Translations under genes and position numbers: made by a program | Shown: piece by piece, positions 35,401-42,185 of the stretch | How the letters are laid out: the number at the start of each line of letters is the position of its first letter | Numbering within the stretch: the stretch's first letter is position 1 | NCBI GenBank assembly: GCA_903813345.2 | Contig: CAIIXF020000006.1 | Span: 9,226,989-9,290,988 of the forward strand | Direction of reading: 5' to 3' | DNA length: 64,000 bases | DNA from: Owenia fusiformis | Taxonomy: Eukaryota > Annelida > Polychaeta > Sabellida > Oweniidae | The notes under the pieces: model-generated | Seen by the model: the letters and a program-made list of their open reading frames with translations, nothing else | What the model was told of the DNA's origin: nothing | The model's database searches: none

Positions 35401-38400
35401 GTCACTACAGGATACACTATATACCAGCTTGTCCGCTTTCTGCTTCTCTACATCAAAGGAATTGTATATAGTTCTATAATATGAATGTATTATATAATAT
35501 TATTATTTTGTAATACATTGACACGGCACCTATTTTATTATGTCACCACCAAAAGTGGTGACATATTGTTATGGTCTCCGTTTTTTTGCGACGGCATCCG
35601 GCAGGGGCGTAGGAAGGTGTAAATTCAACACTACGCCAAAAATATGAAACAATTGTGTCATGTCTTCTGTATCAAAACGTCTATTTTATGCTCTTAAAAC
35701 GTCATTCATGGCATACCTTTTTAATGTGCTTAAAATGTTCGAATGTTTAACGTTTTTCATCATATAAAATCACCATGGAAAGCCGATCTTTTAAATCTCG
35801 ACGCAACTCATTCTCACTTTTCTAATGTAATTTATTTTCTCGAACGATATAGACGACCAATTTTCAAATAACAATGAGAGATTTTTAATCATTTTTGAAT
35901 AATTGAATTTAGATACATAGTATTGTCTGATTCCATCGTGTATCGTGCAATACGACAATACAGATTAAAGAAACTAGTATGATCAATCTATTTAAAGAAA
36001 CATATTCGTGATCAATGTTACAATTAACCCTAATGCTGCAAACTTTTTGTAACACTATTATCTTTCAAATGAAATAAAAATCCAGCTTTTCTAGAACTGA
36101 AGTTGTGTACTTTATGTACTTTCAAAGATAGCAGGTATCGTGAAAACTCATTGAAATCAAAGGAACGCGTATGCCTAATTGAATAATCAACAATTTCAAG
36201 TTGTTTTTGTCTTTAACATCCATATTTCAAGAAGTACTACAAATAACAATTAGTGATGGAGTAAGAAAATAGATAATTGCTGATTTATTCTTATTCTAAT
36301 ATAATTTTGGTCCCTGATTTTGCGTAGCAACGTATATAAATCGAATTTGTGAAATTGAAAAACTGGGGGTAGGGGAGATAAAAAAAATCTAAAATTTGAA
36401 GAGGTTCACAAAAAATTGCAAAGGTATTCATCAAGTAGTTTTTGAAAAAAACGTTTTTCTCTCAAATTCGTGAAGAGAACGCGATTCGCAAATATTTTGC
36501 GAAACTGTATTTTACCTTAAAAAATTCATAAGATAATCAAAGTGGCTCGATTTTCATGAAATAAGCATGCTGGAAAGGGAATTCAATCTGTTAAATGATT
36601 ATTTACCAAACAGAGCAATAATGATTACTTTGCATTTTATACAGTATTAGAAACAAGGTAACTTTCAATATTTTATATATTTCAATTTTCAAAAAGTGTC
36701 AATTATCTGTGGCCCAGGTAAAAAAATACCAGACGCACAAAAACCTTGCAAAAGAGTACTATTGAAAACATCGAGCATATCATATGGTATCCAAAAAACA
36801 TTTCTTTAAGCAATTGTGCTCGAGATTACTTTAACAATTTATGCAAAATGAGAAAAGATGACTAAAGAACATAGGGAAATTAATAAACATTTTTTATTCT
36901 CACTTTTCAACACTACGCACTGGCGTTTTGGCGTACATTGTTCCTACGCCACTGTCCGGCGGTTGGTGGTTGGAGGTTGGCGTCCGGCGTCTGTAACAAT
37001 TTCTTACAACTTCCTATAACTTAACAAATACTGTTTAGACTGACTTCAATTTTTTTCTTAATCATCTACATGTTCTCAGAAATTCAAATCTGACTTTAGA
37101 TTTGACATTTGACCTTCAATGACCTTCTCAAGGTCAAAAAGGTCTTTTTTCAACTTGCTTCACTTTGACTAAATTTTTTTTCAAAATCATCTACATGTTC
37201 TCAGAAATTCAAATCGGACTTTAGATTTGACTTTAGATTTGACATTTGACCTTCAAATCTGACTTAAGATTTGACATTTGACCTTCAATGATCTTCTCAA
37301 GGTCAAAAAAGGTCAAAAAGGTCTGTTTTCAACTTGCTTCAAATTGACTAAATTTTTTTTTCAAAATCATCTACGTGTTCTCAGAAATTCAAATCTGACT
37401 TTAGATTTGAGTTAAGATTTGACATTTGACCTTCAATGACCTTCTCAAAGTCAAAAAAGGTCAAAAAGGTCTTTTTTCAACTTGCTTCAAATTGACTAAA
37501 TTTTTTTTTCAAAATCATCTACATGTTCTCAGAAATTCAAATCTAACTTTAGATTTGACATTTGACCTTCAATGACCTTTTCAATGTCAAAAAAGGTCAA
37601 AAAGGTATTTTTTCATCTTGCTTCAAATTGACTTAATTTTTTTTCAAAATCATCTACATGTTCTCAGAAATTCAAATATGACTTTAGATTTGACATTTGA
37701 CCTTCAATGACCTTCTCAAGGTCAAAAAAGGTCAAAAAGGTCTTTTTTTCAACTTGCTTCAAATTGACTAATTTTTTTTTCAAAATCATCTACATGTTCT
37801 CAGAAATTCAAATCTGACTTTAGATTTGACATTTCACCTTTAATGACCTTCTCAGGGTCAAAAAAGGTCAAAAAGGTCTGTTTTCAACTTGCTTCAAATT
37901 GACCAAATTTTTTTTTCAAAATCATCTACATCTTTTCAGAAGTTCAAATTTGACTTTACAAGTTCTCAGAAGTTCAAATCTGACTTTAGATTTGACCTTT
38001 GACCTTCAATGACCTTCTCAAGGTCAAAAGGTCTTTTTTCAACTTGCTTCAAATTGACTAATTTTTTTTTCAAAATCATCTACATGTTCTCAGAAGTTCA
38101 AATCTGACTTTAGATTTGACATTTGACCTTCAATGACCTTTTCAAGGTCAAAAAGGTCTTTTTTCAACTTGCTTCAAATTTACTTAAATTTTTTTTCAAA
38201 ATCATCTACATGTTCTCAGAAGTTCAAATCTGACTTTACATTTGACATTTGACCTTCAATGACCTTCTCAATGTCAAAAAAAGTCCAAGAGGTATTTTTT
38301 CAACTTGCTTCAAATTGACGAATTTTTTTTTCAAAATCATCTAGCCTACATGTTCTAAGAAGTTCAAATCAAACCTTCTTAAGGTCAAAAGGTATTTTCC

Positions 38401-38838
38401 AACTTGCTTTAAATTGACCAAATTGTTTTAGGTGGTGACATTTTGTCATGTTAATGCCTTGTTTATATATGCACTAGTGATTACATTATAAAAAAATCAT
38501 TTGATTTTAAAATTTATTGTTTCTATTTTTCCCCTCCTACTATATTTGCCCTGCCCCTAGGAAGATCATGGCCAAGGCACTGCGAGTTCTGTACAATTGT
38601 CCTCATGCATTTCCTTCATTTCTTTCAGAACATCAAAAAATACCAATGCCATCTCTGTGAATACTGCTCCAATATTATGGGAAACTTACGCCTTCATCTT
38701 AGAAATAAACATAAACTTACAGTGGCCACGCATAGCAAAGGTTCAATTTTGCGTAGTGAACAACTAAAGGATGCAGTTATTGTAACCAAGGAAGGTAGTG
38801 TCGTACCATATGTTCCTGAACTTTTGGAAGACCTTTAG
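17398..38838 (+). CDS. BTB/POZ and C2H2 zinc-finger protein, 10 coding exons
   Basis: Coding exons 17398-17442, 17725-20565, 20900-21004, 24078-24134, 26662-26790, 27350-27442, 27524-27696, 33416-33582, 35225-35313 and 38629-38838 all have GT-AG borders and join in one frame (3909 nt, 1302 residues). An N-terminal BTB domain (about residues 24-145) is followed by an acidic, asparagine-rich region with a 187-residue internal duplication (about 229-602), then a basic patch and roughly a dozen C2H2 or variant fingers from about residue 787 to the end. By family this is a nuclear sequence-specific DNA-binding protein whose BTB domain dimerises or recruits corepressors; target and ortholog are not identified. 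Intron 7 hosts an antisense DIRS retrotransposon. Exons 4 and 6 are multiples of three and may be skipped. No gene symbol is assigned because these families diverge quickly. Confidence 0.85.
17725..20565 (+). CDS. BTB-ZF exon 2: BTB domain, acidic repeats, first zinc fingers
   Basis: Acceptor tttttcag, donor AAG|GTAAGA; 947 codons, phase 0 at both ends. The start encodes a BTB fold: ACDIKIKTCDVDVNAHSCIL, a SEYFRKCF helix and an ILHYIYTGDI motif. The middle carries two copies of a 187-residue acidic block (18364-18924 and 18925-about 19485). The end holds four Cys/His fingers of mixed type: C-x2-C..H-x3-C near 20046, a CCNNC..H-x4-C finger near 20190, one near 20300 and one near 20410 with H-x4-H. 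Confidence 0.9.
18364..19485 (+). repeat. Intragenic tandem duplication, 2 x 561 bp, in frame
   Basis: Copy 1 (18364-18924) and copy 2 (18925-about 19485) are offset by exactly 561 nt. Shared peptides include CDEDDADAS, LDALDEVKLE, EMDLNSVELIS, DEPNSNE, TDAIKDEIYYDNETTKD and NENDSGTSQC. The copies differ by scattered substitutions and by small indels, so the event is not brand-new but the frame is maintained. Confidence 0.9.
20640..21200. repeat. Duplicated intronic block flanking exon 3
   Basis: About 90 bp with 'agatttggtaggaactt.ataagg' and 'tatgattgattga.gatgatt' occurs both upstream (about 20655-20735) and downstream (about 21120-21190) of exon 3. This indicates a past tandem duplication in this exon-intron unit. 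Confidence 0.75.
20900..21004 (+). CDS. BTB-ZF exon 3
   Basis: Acceptor tttgcag, donor GAG|GTACTT; 35 codons, phase 0. It completes the finger begun at the end of exon 2 (cysteine in LLKCAEEYKK, then EPNC and H-x4-H in NSHIKIKH) and ends in FQCE, the first Cys of the next finger. Confidence 0.8.
21195..23160. repeat. Satellite-bearing intronic element, units of about 150 bp
   Basis: Starts with 'cgaacgaagttcggagggatata' pieces and a tccg microsatellite (about 21237-21272), followed by about ten degenerate units. Each reads roughly 'gtagtggagcgattttgttcatatttg.tatgtgaatactttaagcatggcacaatgtctaatgacattttgggtagt' with a 'ggccattttgaaaaatggc' palindrome at the joint (positions 21500-23000). One unit is interrupted at 22290-22670. 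No coding content. Confidence 0.8.
22290..22670 (-). mobile_element. Retroposed fragment inserted into a satellite unit
   Basis: Between 'gatatgtga' and 'atact.atgagcc', which are contiguous in neighbouring units, lies a unique ~380-bp segment. Read on the - strand it has a frame (from about 22660 down to 22464, ending ..YVAPTS stop) and then an A-rich tail with AATAAA-type motifs (about 22330-22290). This is the form of a truncated non-LTR element 3' end, but the protein piece is not recognised. Confidence 0.5.
23160..24045. repeat. Intronic satellite element rich in TGACCT/AGGTCA
   Basis: About six degenerate units carrying 'ttcaaatctgactttagattt', 'gagatttgacc', 'caatgaccttct' and 'caaggtc', ending in 'tttgtcatgttaatgcctt'. 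The same unit type and the same end occur at 35540-38465, so these are two copies of one element family. Confidence 0.8.
24078..24134 (+). CDS. BTB-ZF exon 4 (57-nt possible cassette)
   Basis: Acceptor ttttcag, donor GAG|GTACTT; 19 codons, phase 0 on both sides. It ends LQCE, matching FQCE at the end of exon 3, and the intron start 'gaggtactt.ca.ttttt' also matches that of exon 3. Skipping it would join FQCE straight to ECGQMY in exon 5 and keep the finger. Confidence 0.65.
24163..24905. mobile_element. Foldback element with ~330-bp arms
   Basis: The ends 'aggtatcgatatgg' (about 24171) and 'ccatatcgatacc' (about 24883) are inverted. Inner landmarks pair in order: 'ttctcttaaacca' with 'tggtttaagagaa', 'tctttccgaacctt' with 'aggttcggaaaga', 'gacctctcaatatt' with 'aatattgagagacc'. 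The loop is near 24510-24570. No ORF; it lies directly after exon 4. Confidence 0.8.
25237..25258. repeat. Poly-C tract
   Basis: A run of C interrupted only at its edges, intronic. Confidence 0.8.
25330..25640. repeat. Short tandem duplication and 'ggccattttgaagg' satellite fragment
   Basis: A ~50-bp unit starting 'accatcggtgggatatag' is repeated at about 25332 and 25378. It is followed by two degenerate units with 'ttgttttctg.tggccatttt' and the tail 'gatggtgtgatctcgttca', a tail also found at about 34911 in the array 34500-35200. Confidence 0.65.
25700..26180. repeat. GC-richer interspersed repeat (possible)
   Basis: Repeated 'cagtcacatttcc', 'ctacgctcgccg' and 'tttctgcggtc' with inverted forms ('gaccgcagaaat', 'acggagacca') suggest a folded interspersed repeat. 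Ends were not resolved and no family is claimed. Confidence 0.4.
26662..26790 (+). CDS. BTB-ZF exon 5
   Basis: Acceptor ctttcag, donor AAA|GTATGT; 43 codons, phase 0. With the preceding CE it builds C-x2-C-x12-C-x3-H (CEECGQMY..EDCLEAH), an atypical finger whose first histidine is cysteine. It then starts another finger, CRVPSCMKTF. Confidence 0.8.
27350..27442 (+). CDS. BTB-ZF exon 6 (93-nt possible cassette)
   Basis: Acceptor ttttag, donor CAA|GTAATT; 31 codons, phase 0 on both sides. It encodes an H-x3-H half finger (HFLKYHIKIHKKQ) preceded by a non-finger stretch. With exon 6 the CRVPSC finger has a much enlarged loop; without it exon 5 joins exon 7 and gives exact C-x4-C-x12-H-x4-H spacing. 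Confidence 0.6.
27524..27696 (+). CDS. BTB-ZF exon 7
   Basis: Acceptor tattgtag, donor CAG|GTTTGG; 173 nt, ends in phase 2. It starts WHYKKTH, the H-x4-H half of a finger, and contains a complete classical C2H2 finger CQACGKDF..LVQHESKVH. Confidence 0.85.
27799..28104 (+). mobile_element. Short inverted-end relative of the DIRS element
   Basis: The ends are inverted copies: 'gaagattttttttattaaat' followed by 'caaccgtttatggaactt' (from 27799) and its complement (to 28104). The inner left part (about 27835-27980) is nearly identical to the reverse complement of the 5' end of the adjacent DIRS element (about 33074-33222), including its ORF1 start region. It can be read as an internally deleted copy in opposite orientation, or as part of a complex DIRS terminus. 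Confidence 0.7.
28207..29400 (-). CDS. DIRS tyrosine recombinase (YR) ORF
   Basis: The open frame spans 28207-31179 (990 codons), but only the last ~370 codons (below about 29310) look like protein of this frame; the upstream part is the other-frame shadow of the RT ORF. The catalytic pattern of the family is visible: first arginine in ASGKRRSEIHAL (about residue 795), the HxxR box in NAHEIRALSASYA (about 928) and the nucleophile tyrosine in FIDFYLRDV (about 965). It would integrate a circular DNA copy without duplicating the target. How translation reaches this frame (frameshift, re-initiation or splicing) is not evident. Confidence 0.88.
   Translation of the reverse strand, partial: VPRPSQSTSRFSCTDSNMEETPSYAKDLDFSSRSRKDVSTRLSVINNNLREEGFSEEVSKAVQKSRRKSTNAIYDSKWKLFSVWCLERDTNPIEASIPMIADFFIYLRNTKKRSFSTIEGYRTAINNVRKSTQSKDLSESQVIHDMLRSFKLEDAIPKSTLPKWDLVFVLHELLKPPFEPMNSADIKWVTLKTVFLLLLASGKRRSEIHALDVTRIQWKNNNTEVFLYPFIGFLPKSLEAAEGQARFQPIHLKSLASHVGNDPDRCLCPLRALRFYLAATRVFRGTRNRIFIPWKKGCNSNLHLNTLSSWMKHLILLTYNNSTAESRRIGKVNAHEIRALSASYAVQSNVSLTEILKSCSWAHNNTFIDFYLRDVTVLQDEARKLGPVMLAGTVCDL
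29103..31370 (-). CDS. DIRS reverse transcriptase, RNase H and methyltransferase-like ORF
   Basis: 755 codons. The RT region (about residues 100-320) contains LPFGLASAPMIW and the catalytic YLDDWL (about 275). RNase H follows (about 435-560) with MTIYTDASLEAWG, a LELLTVKKAL helix, an ICTDSTT motif and a RRADQLSR end. The last part (about 575-690) with a DMMATSHNHK motif matches the methyltransferase-like domain usual in DIRS elements. ORF1 overlaps its 5' end by about 158 nt, and its 3' end overlaps the recombinase frame. The function is to copy element RNA to DNA. Confidence 0.92.
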   Translation of the reverse strand: MRELNQRSLLNQIRKTTTTTTESPVSITTMALVKRTALTLFVAREEERKNHSDYLPISSSPPSLCLPQLPVSPQQLPVGGRLQHFLAKWKEITDLGGFLQIIKEGYQPKLHTKPTLTCNPWPFQSSTRDRKDLYAATVTQLLEKQAIEVVQNVSSPGLYSHLFFVPKKSGSLRPVINLHHLNLHLEVPKFKMETVAQIMDAVQPQQWVTSIDCVDAYFHLPIKQSFRKYLRFVVQDQVLQFKALPFGLASAPMIWTHLLRPLAAHLHSRGILFHYYLDDWLIRGNSPTVVLQHTQMVLELAQALGFLINFKKSELQPTQKFTYVGVEYDLSKGICRPPHDRVEKIWKAGQHLLEKGIASAETWQSLLGLLSSAEKQVPLGRLHLRPLQCCLFQQWSPLSQPQSHLVVLSPDAQGALLWWLDPRNLQAGQPLNRFHPTMTIYTDASLEAWGAHTQSQECSGVWSQLESSHHINFLELLTVKKALMFFKEKITGQNILICTDSTTVAAYINNQGGTHSPQLLQLTQEILLWCHNQQIVLRANHIPGSLNRRADQLSRKNQIVNTEWSLHADITKNLWKIWPTPNLDMMATSHNHKLPVYVAPVPDLQSWKTDAMSLNWDNMYFYIFPPTAMIAAVLNKLQAHQNTKCVMIVPKWPNQPWYPDLLSLLVDFPVLIPIWKKLLLMPRTSIFHQDPEKMSLHACLLSTITCERRGFLKKCPKQYKSLGENLPMPSTIQSGNYSLFGVWKEIPIPSRHLFQ
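31213..33135 (-). CDS. DIRS ORF1, Gag-like protein with an RS-rich domain
   Basis: 640 codons from ATG at 33135. Residues about 120-290 are dominated by Arg-Ser and Ser-Pro-Arg repeats (SPRRSPSPWRF, RRRASPSRRGSPRRRG, SRSRSRSPVRTRSP), like the RS domain of splicing factors. The following ~250 residues are a mixed, conserved-looking region (for example EWLLGAVAKIL, VRLLSNVVLLRRDGFL), and the tail is Asn/Lys/Ser-rich and basic, suited to nucleic-acid binding. Position before RT makes it the structural protein; no zinc knuckle is seen. Confidence 0.8.
   Translation of the reverse strand: MNSSNTLPIHASCYDLLHITFRRPSRYKPSTELGATIFVKMMNNEDVYMNTSEKCPAIILQQEEGECTDGDTEQAGIQESADQNFNMSLTDNFLKEKISVLMNEMLQNKQQESPRNSVNTRHSSPRRLQQEARSDRPSSAARSDFVRSPRKSYRSPRRSPSPWRFQDPRSHASPRRRASPSRRGSPRRRGRHSSSRDRVWSPRRPEPRRYTPERRGHHDRHGEHSPRRRSRSYSRETSVSSSYTPRPRDPSLRSSRDKHRSPHRRPKSRSRSRSPVRTRSPNPEVIAPVSLSKESSTNHSLERHEGPEDMDSPSENFQDGGSRISEEEKVLASYNAAAISQVKNLLPDANLTHQVPDRAVVIKPLASQFFKNESEGNEKSFLPLSPTVMTCFSNRSSIIANDFAFKKVGQLSRNDKASRFPIPPAGGLVVSSMRPNSSLSAVMSEENFKKADKDLTISKTQYRLLEEGLRFQLKPLAYAEWLLGAVAKILNDSSSTDTKMLSDLLQPAAQAIGCLTDQNVRLLSNVVLLRRDGFLKNMTCPSAAKEMLRTLPINPLAQELFPQESVTEILKSNQSDLTNQALTSLAKMNARAESKKSSQPNKKDNNNNNRKSSFNNNNGPGKKNSSNSFRGKGRGEKKSQ
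33303..33318. repeat. Poly-C tract
   Basis: Short C homopolymer just upstream of exon 8. Confidence 0.8.
33416..33582 (+). CDS. BTB-ZF exon 8
   Basis: Acceptor tttgtag, donor AAAG|GTAATC; completes an Arg codon split with exon 7. Two fingers: YQCNRCSFWD..RFHKLRH and the classical YLCEVCGKKFTSF..IHYRTYH. Confidence 0.88.
33583..34500. other. Intron 8, first part: no supported feature
   Basis: No gene, clear repeat or RNA recognised. The 68-codon frame at 33909-34115 and the 64-codon antisense frame at 34376-34570 have no support. Confidence 0.5.
34500..35200. repeat. Intronic tandem array, units of about 155 bp
   Basis: About four degenerate units with 'gcggccattttgaag', 'aaatcttgtcatc.ccat', 'tccaaat..tcacacatgata', 'ggatatcaagtt.tagagc' and 'tgattaacttttgg'. 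It ends with 'gatggtgtgatctcgttcat' like the fragment near 25.6 kb. Confidence 0.75.
35225..35313 (+). CDS. BTB-ZF exon 9
   Basis: Acceptor ggcctag, donor AAG|GTATGT; 89 nt. Completes a Gly codon split with exon 8 and encodes a C2H2 finger YKCEHCDKLL..LHTRIMH. Confidence 0.85.
35602..36954. mobile_element. Non-autonomous hAT-like element, 5-bp target duplication
   Basis: Ends CAGGGGCGTAGGAA and, inverted, CAGTGGCGTAGGAA; flanking TCCGG at 35597-35601 and 36955-36959. Removing it restores a 'ggcatccggcggttgg' junction in the host repeat. 'aacactacgc' recurs inside both ends. The AT-rich interior has no long frame. Confidence 0.8.
37060..38440. repeat. Tandem array of about ten 120-180-bp units full of AGGTCA/TGACCT
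   Basis: Units start near 37065, 37185, 37365, 37517, 37651, 37786, 37924, 38078, 38206 and 38345 with 'tctacatgttctcaga'. Each carries 'tttgaccttcaatgacctt' and then 'ctcaaggtcaaaaaaggtca' and 'aaaaggtc'. The longer spacings come from local duplication inside a unit. Confidence 0.9.
38629..38838 (+). CDS. BTB-ZF exon 10 (last finger and C-terminus)
   Basis: Acceptor ctttcag; phase 0; encodes the finger YQCHLCEYCS..LHLRNKH and a 33-residue tail ending VPYVPELLEDL, then TAG. An ATTAAA-type polyadenylation motif lies at 38960-38965. Confidence 0.88.
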   Translation, partial: NIKKYQCHLCEYCSNIMGNLRLHLRNKHKLTVATHSKGSILRSEQLKDAVIVTKEGSVVPYVPELLEDL

Positions 38839-39260
38839 GGGATGATGTACAGTATATGCCAAAGACTGCAAGGAAGATGTCTGAGTTTTTAGCTGTCTAA
38901 TATAACAGACTAACTGGAGACTATGGAGAGCATAGAATCAAAAATATGATATATTGCAGATTAAATGTGATCAACCAAATGATATGTACATTAATCACCC
39001 AATTGCTGACAAAGAGATAAACTGATGTGTTTTATTTTAGTGAATTCATGTTCTTCCATATTGGGCATACTATACCTAGAACTTTTTTCAAAGAGGTTTT
39101 GTTGTATAACCAGTTTTCCATTGTGTAAATTAATTACTACTAGATCACCAATCTATTATTTAATGACTCAATCAATTAATTTGAAGTCCAAACATTTAAT
39201 GATATATCTTTTGCCAAGGTGAATGTGAACTGAATTAAGAATTTTTTGATTAGTTAAGTA
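38839..39260. other. 3' flank of the BTB-ZF gene
   Basis: Presumed 3' untranslated region then intergenic AT-rich DNA. ATTAAA at 38960 is the only candidate poly-A signal noted. Confidence 0.45.
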
Positions 39261-40259
39261 CACGCCCGGTGATCGTGAATATGGGACGGAGGGGGGAGCA
39301 GGCAATTTCTGCTAGGAAATTCAACAAATCTGGAAGATTTATTTTTTCAAGAAAAAGTTTACTATTGAATTGCTAAATGGATAGGCGCACGGTATGGTAG
39401 AATATGTTAGGTTTTCTGGGATTTTTTCTGAAACGATACGCATCTAAGGTATGAGATCTATTAATAAAGGCGCAAGGCCATCAACAGGCACAAATCAACG
39501 TTTTTGCTATAAATCAAGCAACAATGGTCTGGACGACCTGTAATAAATACTTGTAAGTGATGTTATCATAACTAAATTAATGTCATTGCTGAATTTATAA
39601 AATAAGTTTCCATATGTGAAATAAAAAATAATCGAAAATAATGAATTTGGGACGGAGGGGGGATGGGACGGAGGGGGGAGCAATATGTATATAAGACATG
39701 ATTAGAGATGTTTCGCGACTTTAAGTCCTTTTACTCCAAATGTCCCTATTTTTCAGTCTCCAGGGGTATATCATCCAGTTTCTTACTAAGTTAATGAGTT
39801 CATTTTTCAAATACAAGAATTCGTGTGAAGTTGTTTCACTTTATAGAATTATTACTCCCCCCCCTCCGTCCCCTCCCCCCCCCCCCCCCCCCCCTCCGTC
39901 CCATTTTAATTATTTTTTATTTTACGTATGGAAACTTATTTTAGTTATGATAACATCACTTACAAGTATTTATTACAGGTCGTGTAGTCCATTGTTGCTT
40001 GATTTATAGCAAAAACTTTGACTTTTGCACGTTGGTTGCGTTGCGCCTTTTTTAATAGATCTTATATCTTAAAAGAGTATCGGTTGAAAAATAATCCTAG
40101 AATACCTAACATATTTTATCATACCGTGTGCTTATTCAATTTGCAATTCAATCGTAAACTCTGTCTTGAAAAAATAATTTTACCAGATTTGTTGAATTTT
40201 CTAGCGGAAATTGCCTGCTCCCCCCCCCCTCCGTCCCATTTTCACGATCACCGGGCATG
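39261..40259. mobile_element. Complete foldback element with ~380-bp inverted arms
   Basis: Left end CACGCCCGGTGATCGTGAA and inverted right end CATGCCCGGTGATCGTGAA, flanked by the 5-bp direct repeat AAGTA (39256-39260 and 40260-40264). The arms pair throughout, including 'gggacggaggggggagc' against a C-rich complement. The loop (about 39650-39880) contains a long C-rich tract. No transposase. A related arm lies at 1-257. Confidence 0.85.
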
Positions 40260-40264
40260 AAGTA

Positions 40265-42183
40265 GAGTTAAGCAAGTTTGAGCTAGTTTATGCTCTTGAA
40301 ATTGCATATGTTGGAAAAATAAATTGTTTGTATACTTTACTTTGATGCGTCTTGTTGTTTTAACAGATTGCTCGTAATGTAACTGATTGGTAATGTTAAA
40401 AAAACAGATTGTTTACACTTTAACTTTCATGGTAATGTTGGTAAAACTAATTGTTTACTGTAAATTGCTTTAATTTGGCGCTATTTAATTTTATGGTGGA
40501 TTGGGCAAAGGACAAGGTGCAATTATTGGCAAATATCCCTATGGTCAAAATGAATCATTCGTAGGTGTAACATGAAGAATAAAATGTCATATAATACTTT
40601 GGAAAATATTAAAGTGCTCGGACACACATAAGCTGAGATAGGGATCATTTCGTTCAGTAAGGTTGTATTGACTTACATGGGGCTGTGCACCATTGACTTA
40701 ACATGAGGGTATCAGCAGATCCCAATAGAGGCCATTGGTTTCCATTGATTATCACAGAAATACCAAAAATACACTATGACCTGAATCGATTGCAAACTTA
40801 ATAATTTCACAATACGACACAAATGGTTTATCTCACCAAATGTGCAAATATGAAGTTTGCAATCGATTCAGGTCATACTTAAAATTAAAAGATTGTACAT
40901 TTTTCATCATTTTTTTCCCTACAAAATGGCTATAGAAAAATGCTCCAAAAACAACTTTTACACTTCTCAAATATCATACAAGTTTGTAAAACCAAAGATT
41001 ATACTATTATATTTCATTATGTAGTAACATATTTGGATAAGATGCAGGGATGCGTAGGATGTAAATGGATTTTGACAGACACAAAAATACTTCCTGGTTT
41101 TGGAATCTATGCCTCTACACTTCATGATTGAATTATGACCCTAATAAGTGGCCTATACATCAATACAGTGCTGAATATAGGTCAACAAGATACTAGTGTG
41201 CATATAAATGTAATAATTGAAGCAGAATACTCATTTTGAAAAATCAGATGAATTATTTTTTTCCCATGGGGAGATCCCAATGGAGGGTGTATAAGGTCCT
41301 TTGGAAATTTTGGCTGCTATTTAATTTGGGCGATTTACCCATCAGTTAAAAATATTGATATTGAAGGGCTAGCTAGGTAATCATGTGGTTGGATTACTCT
41401 TGGGTGTCACAGAAAGGTTTTACCTTCATATATGAGCTAAACGTAACAAATGGGGTTACAATCAAAATATTTAAAGAATTCTCAATGAGACCCAAGGTCC
41501 TGGGAATTTTTTTTTTATCAATCCCTCAAATCAGCCAAATTAAAATAGCCTTCAAATTAAAGCAAATGACAGTATACTGTTTACACTAACACTAAATGTA
41601 AAGAAAATACACAAAATGTTATACAATATATACTGTACTAGATATATATATATAGTAGTATAGTACTCTGTATTTCAATATAAATATTACAAACAATACA
41701 GAACAATTGCATCAAGACTGCTTCAGTTTTCGCAACTCAAAATTAATGTTTCTCAGACCTGAAAGCCACCTAAAAACACATTATTTGTTTATTTTTTACA
41801 CCTGAACATATTACATATGAAAATGAATTATTTAATGAATGATACTGTAAGAAAATTCATGACTTAACATATTATGAGGATGAGCATTCCTTGTATCTCC
41901 ACACCCGCATGTGACATGTCTTAGGGTACTATTTATATCCCATTACAAAATTGATTAAGTCAGGTCTGGTCCATTCCAAATACATTTTGGGCAAATTCAT
42001 TTCATTTTTATTAATCGTTATTGTGACCAAATGTAATTTGCCATTTAAGTCTTTTAATCAACAACCGTTATTTATTGACCATATTGAATGGTATTTTGGC
42101 AAACTTGAGCATTCATTTATTTCAATCAACTAGACCTGGTCATATTGAATATAAAGTAAACAAAGTGAATGAAGACGGGTATG
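40265..42183. other. Intergenic stretch with one hairpin and an AT microsatellite
   Basis: Apart from the hairpin at 40775-40877 and a 'gatatatatatatag' run near 41640, nothing is supported; the 60-68-codon frames here have no recognisable domain. Confidence 0.5.
40775..40877. repeat. Perfect 25-bp inverted repeat hairpin
   Basis: TATGACCTGAATCGATTGC plus AAACTT at 40775-40799 is exactly complementary to 40853-40877, separated by a 53-nt AT-rich loop. It is probably a small foldback element remnant. Confidence 0.8.
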
Positions 42184-42185
42184 TA

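Larger units (their letters stand above)
35540..38465. mobile_element. Satellite-bearing element split by a hAT-like insertion
   Basis: Starts 'atgtcaccaccaaaagtggt' and ends 'ggtggtgacattttgtcatg' plus 'ttaatgccttgtt', so the tips can pair. Inside are a 1353-bp inserted hAT-like element (35602-36954) and ten tandem units (37060-38440). Short inverted relatives: 45045-45190, which has both tips but no satellite, and 23160-24045. Confidence 0.75.

Noticed and set aside
37060-38440. CRISPR-like array
   Set aside because: Degenerate satellite with no spacers, and the context is eukaryotic.
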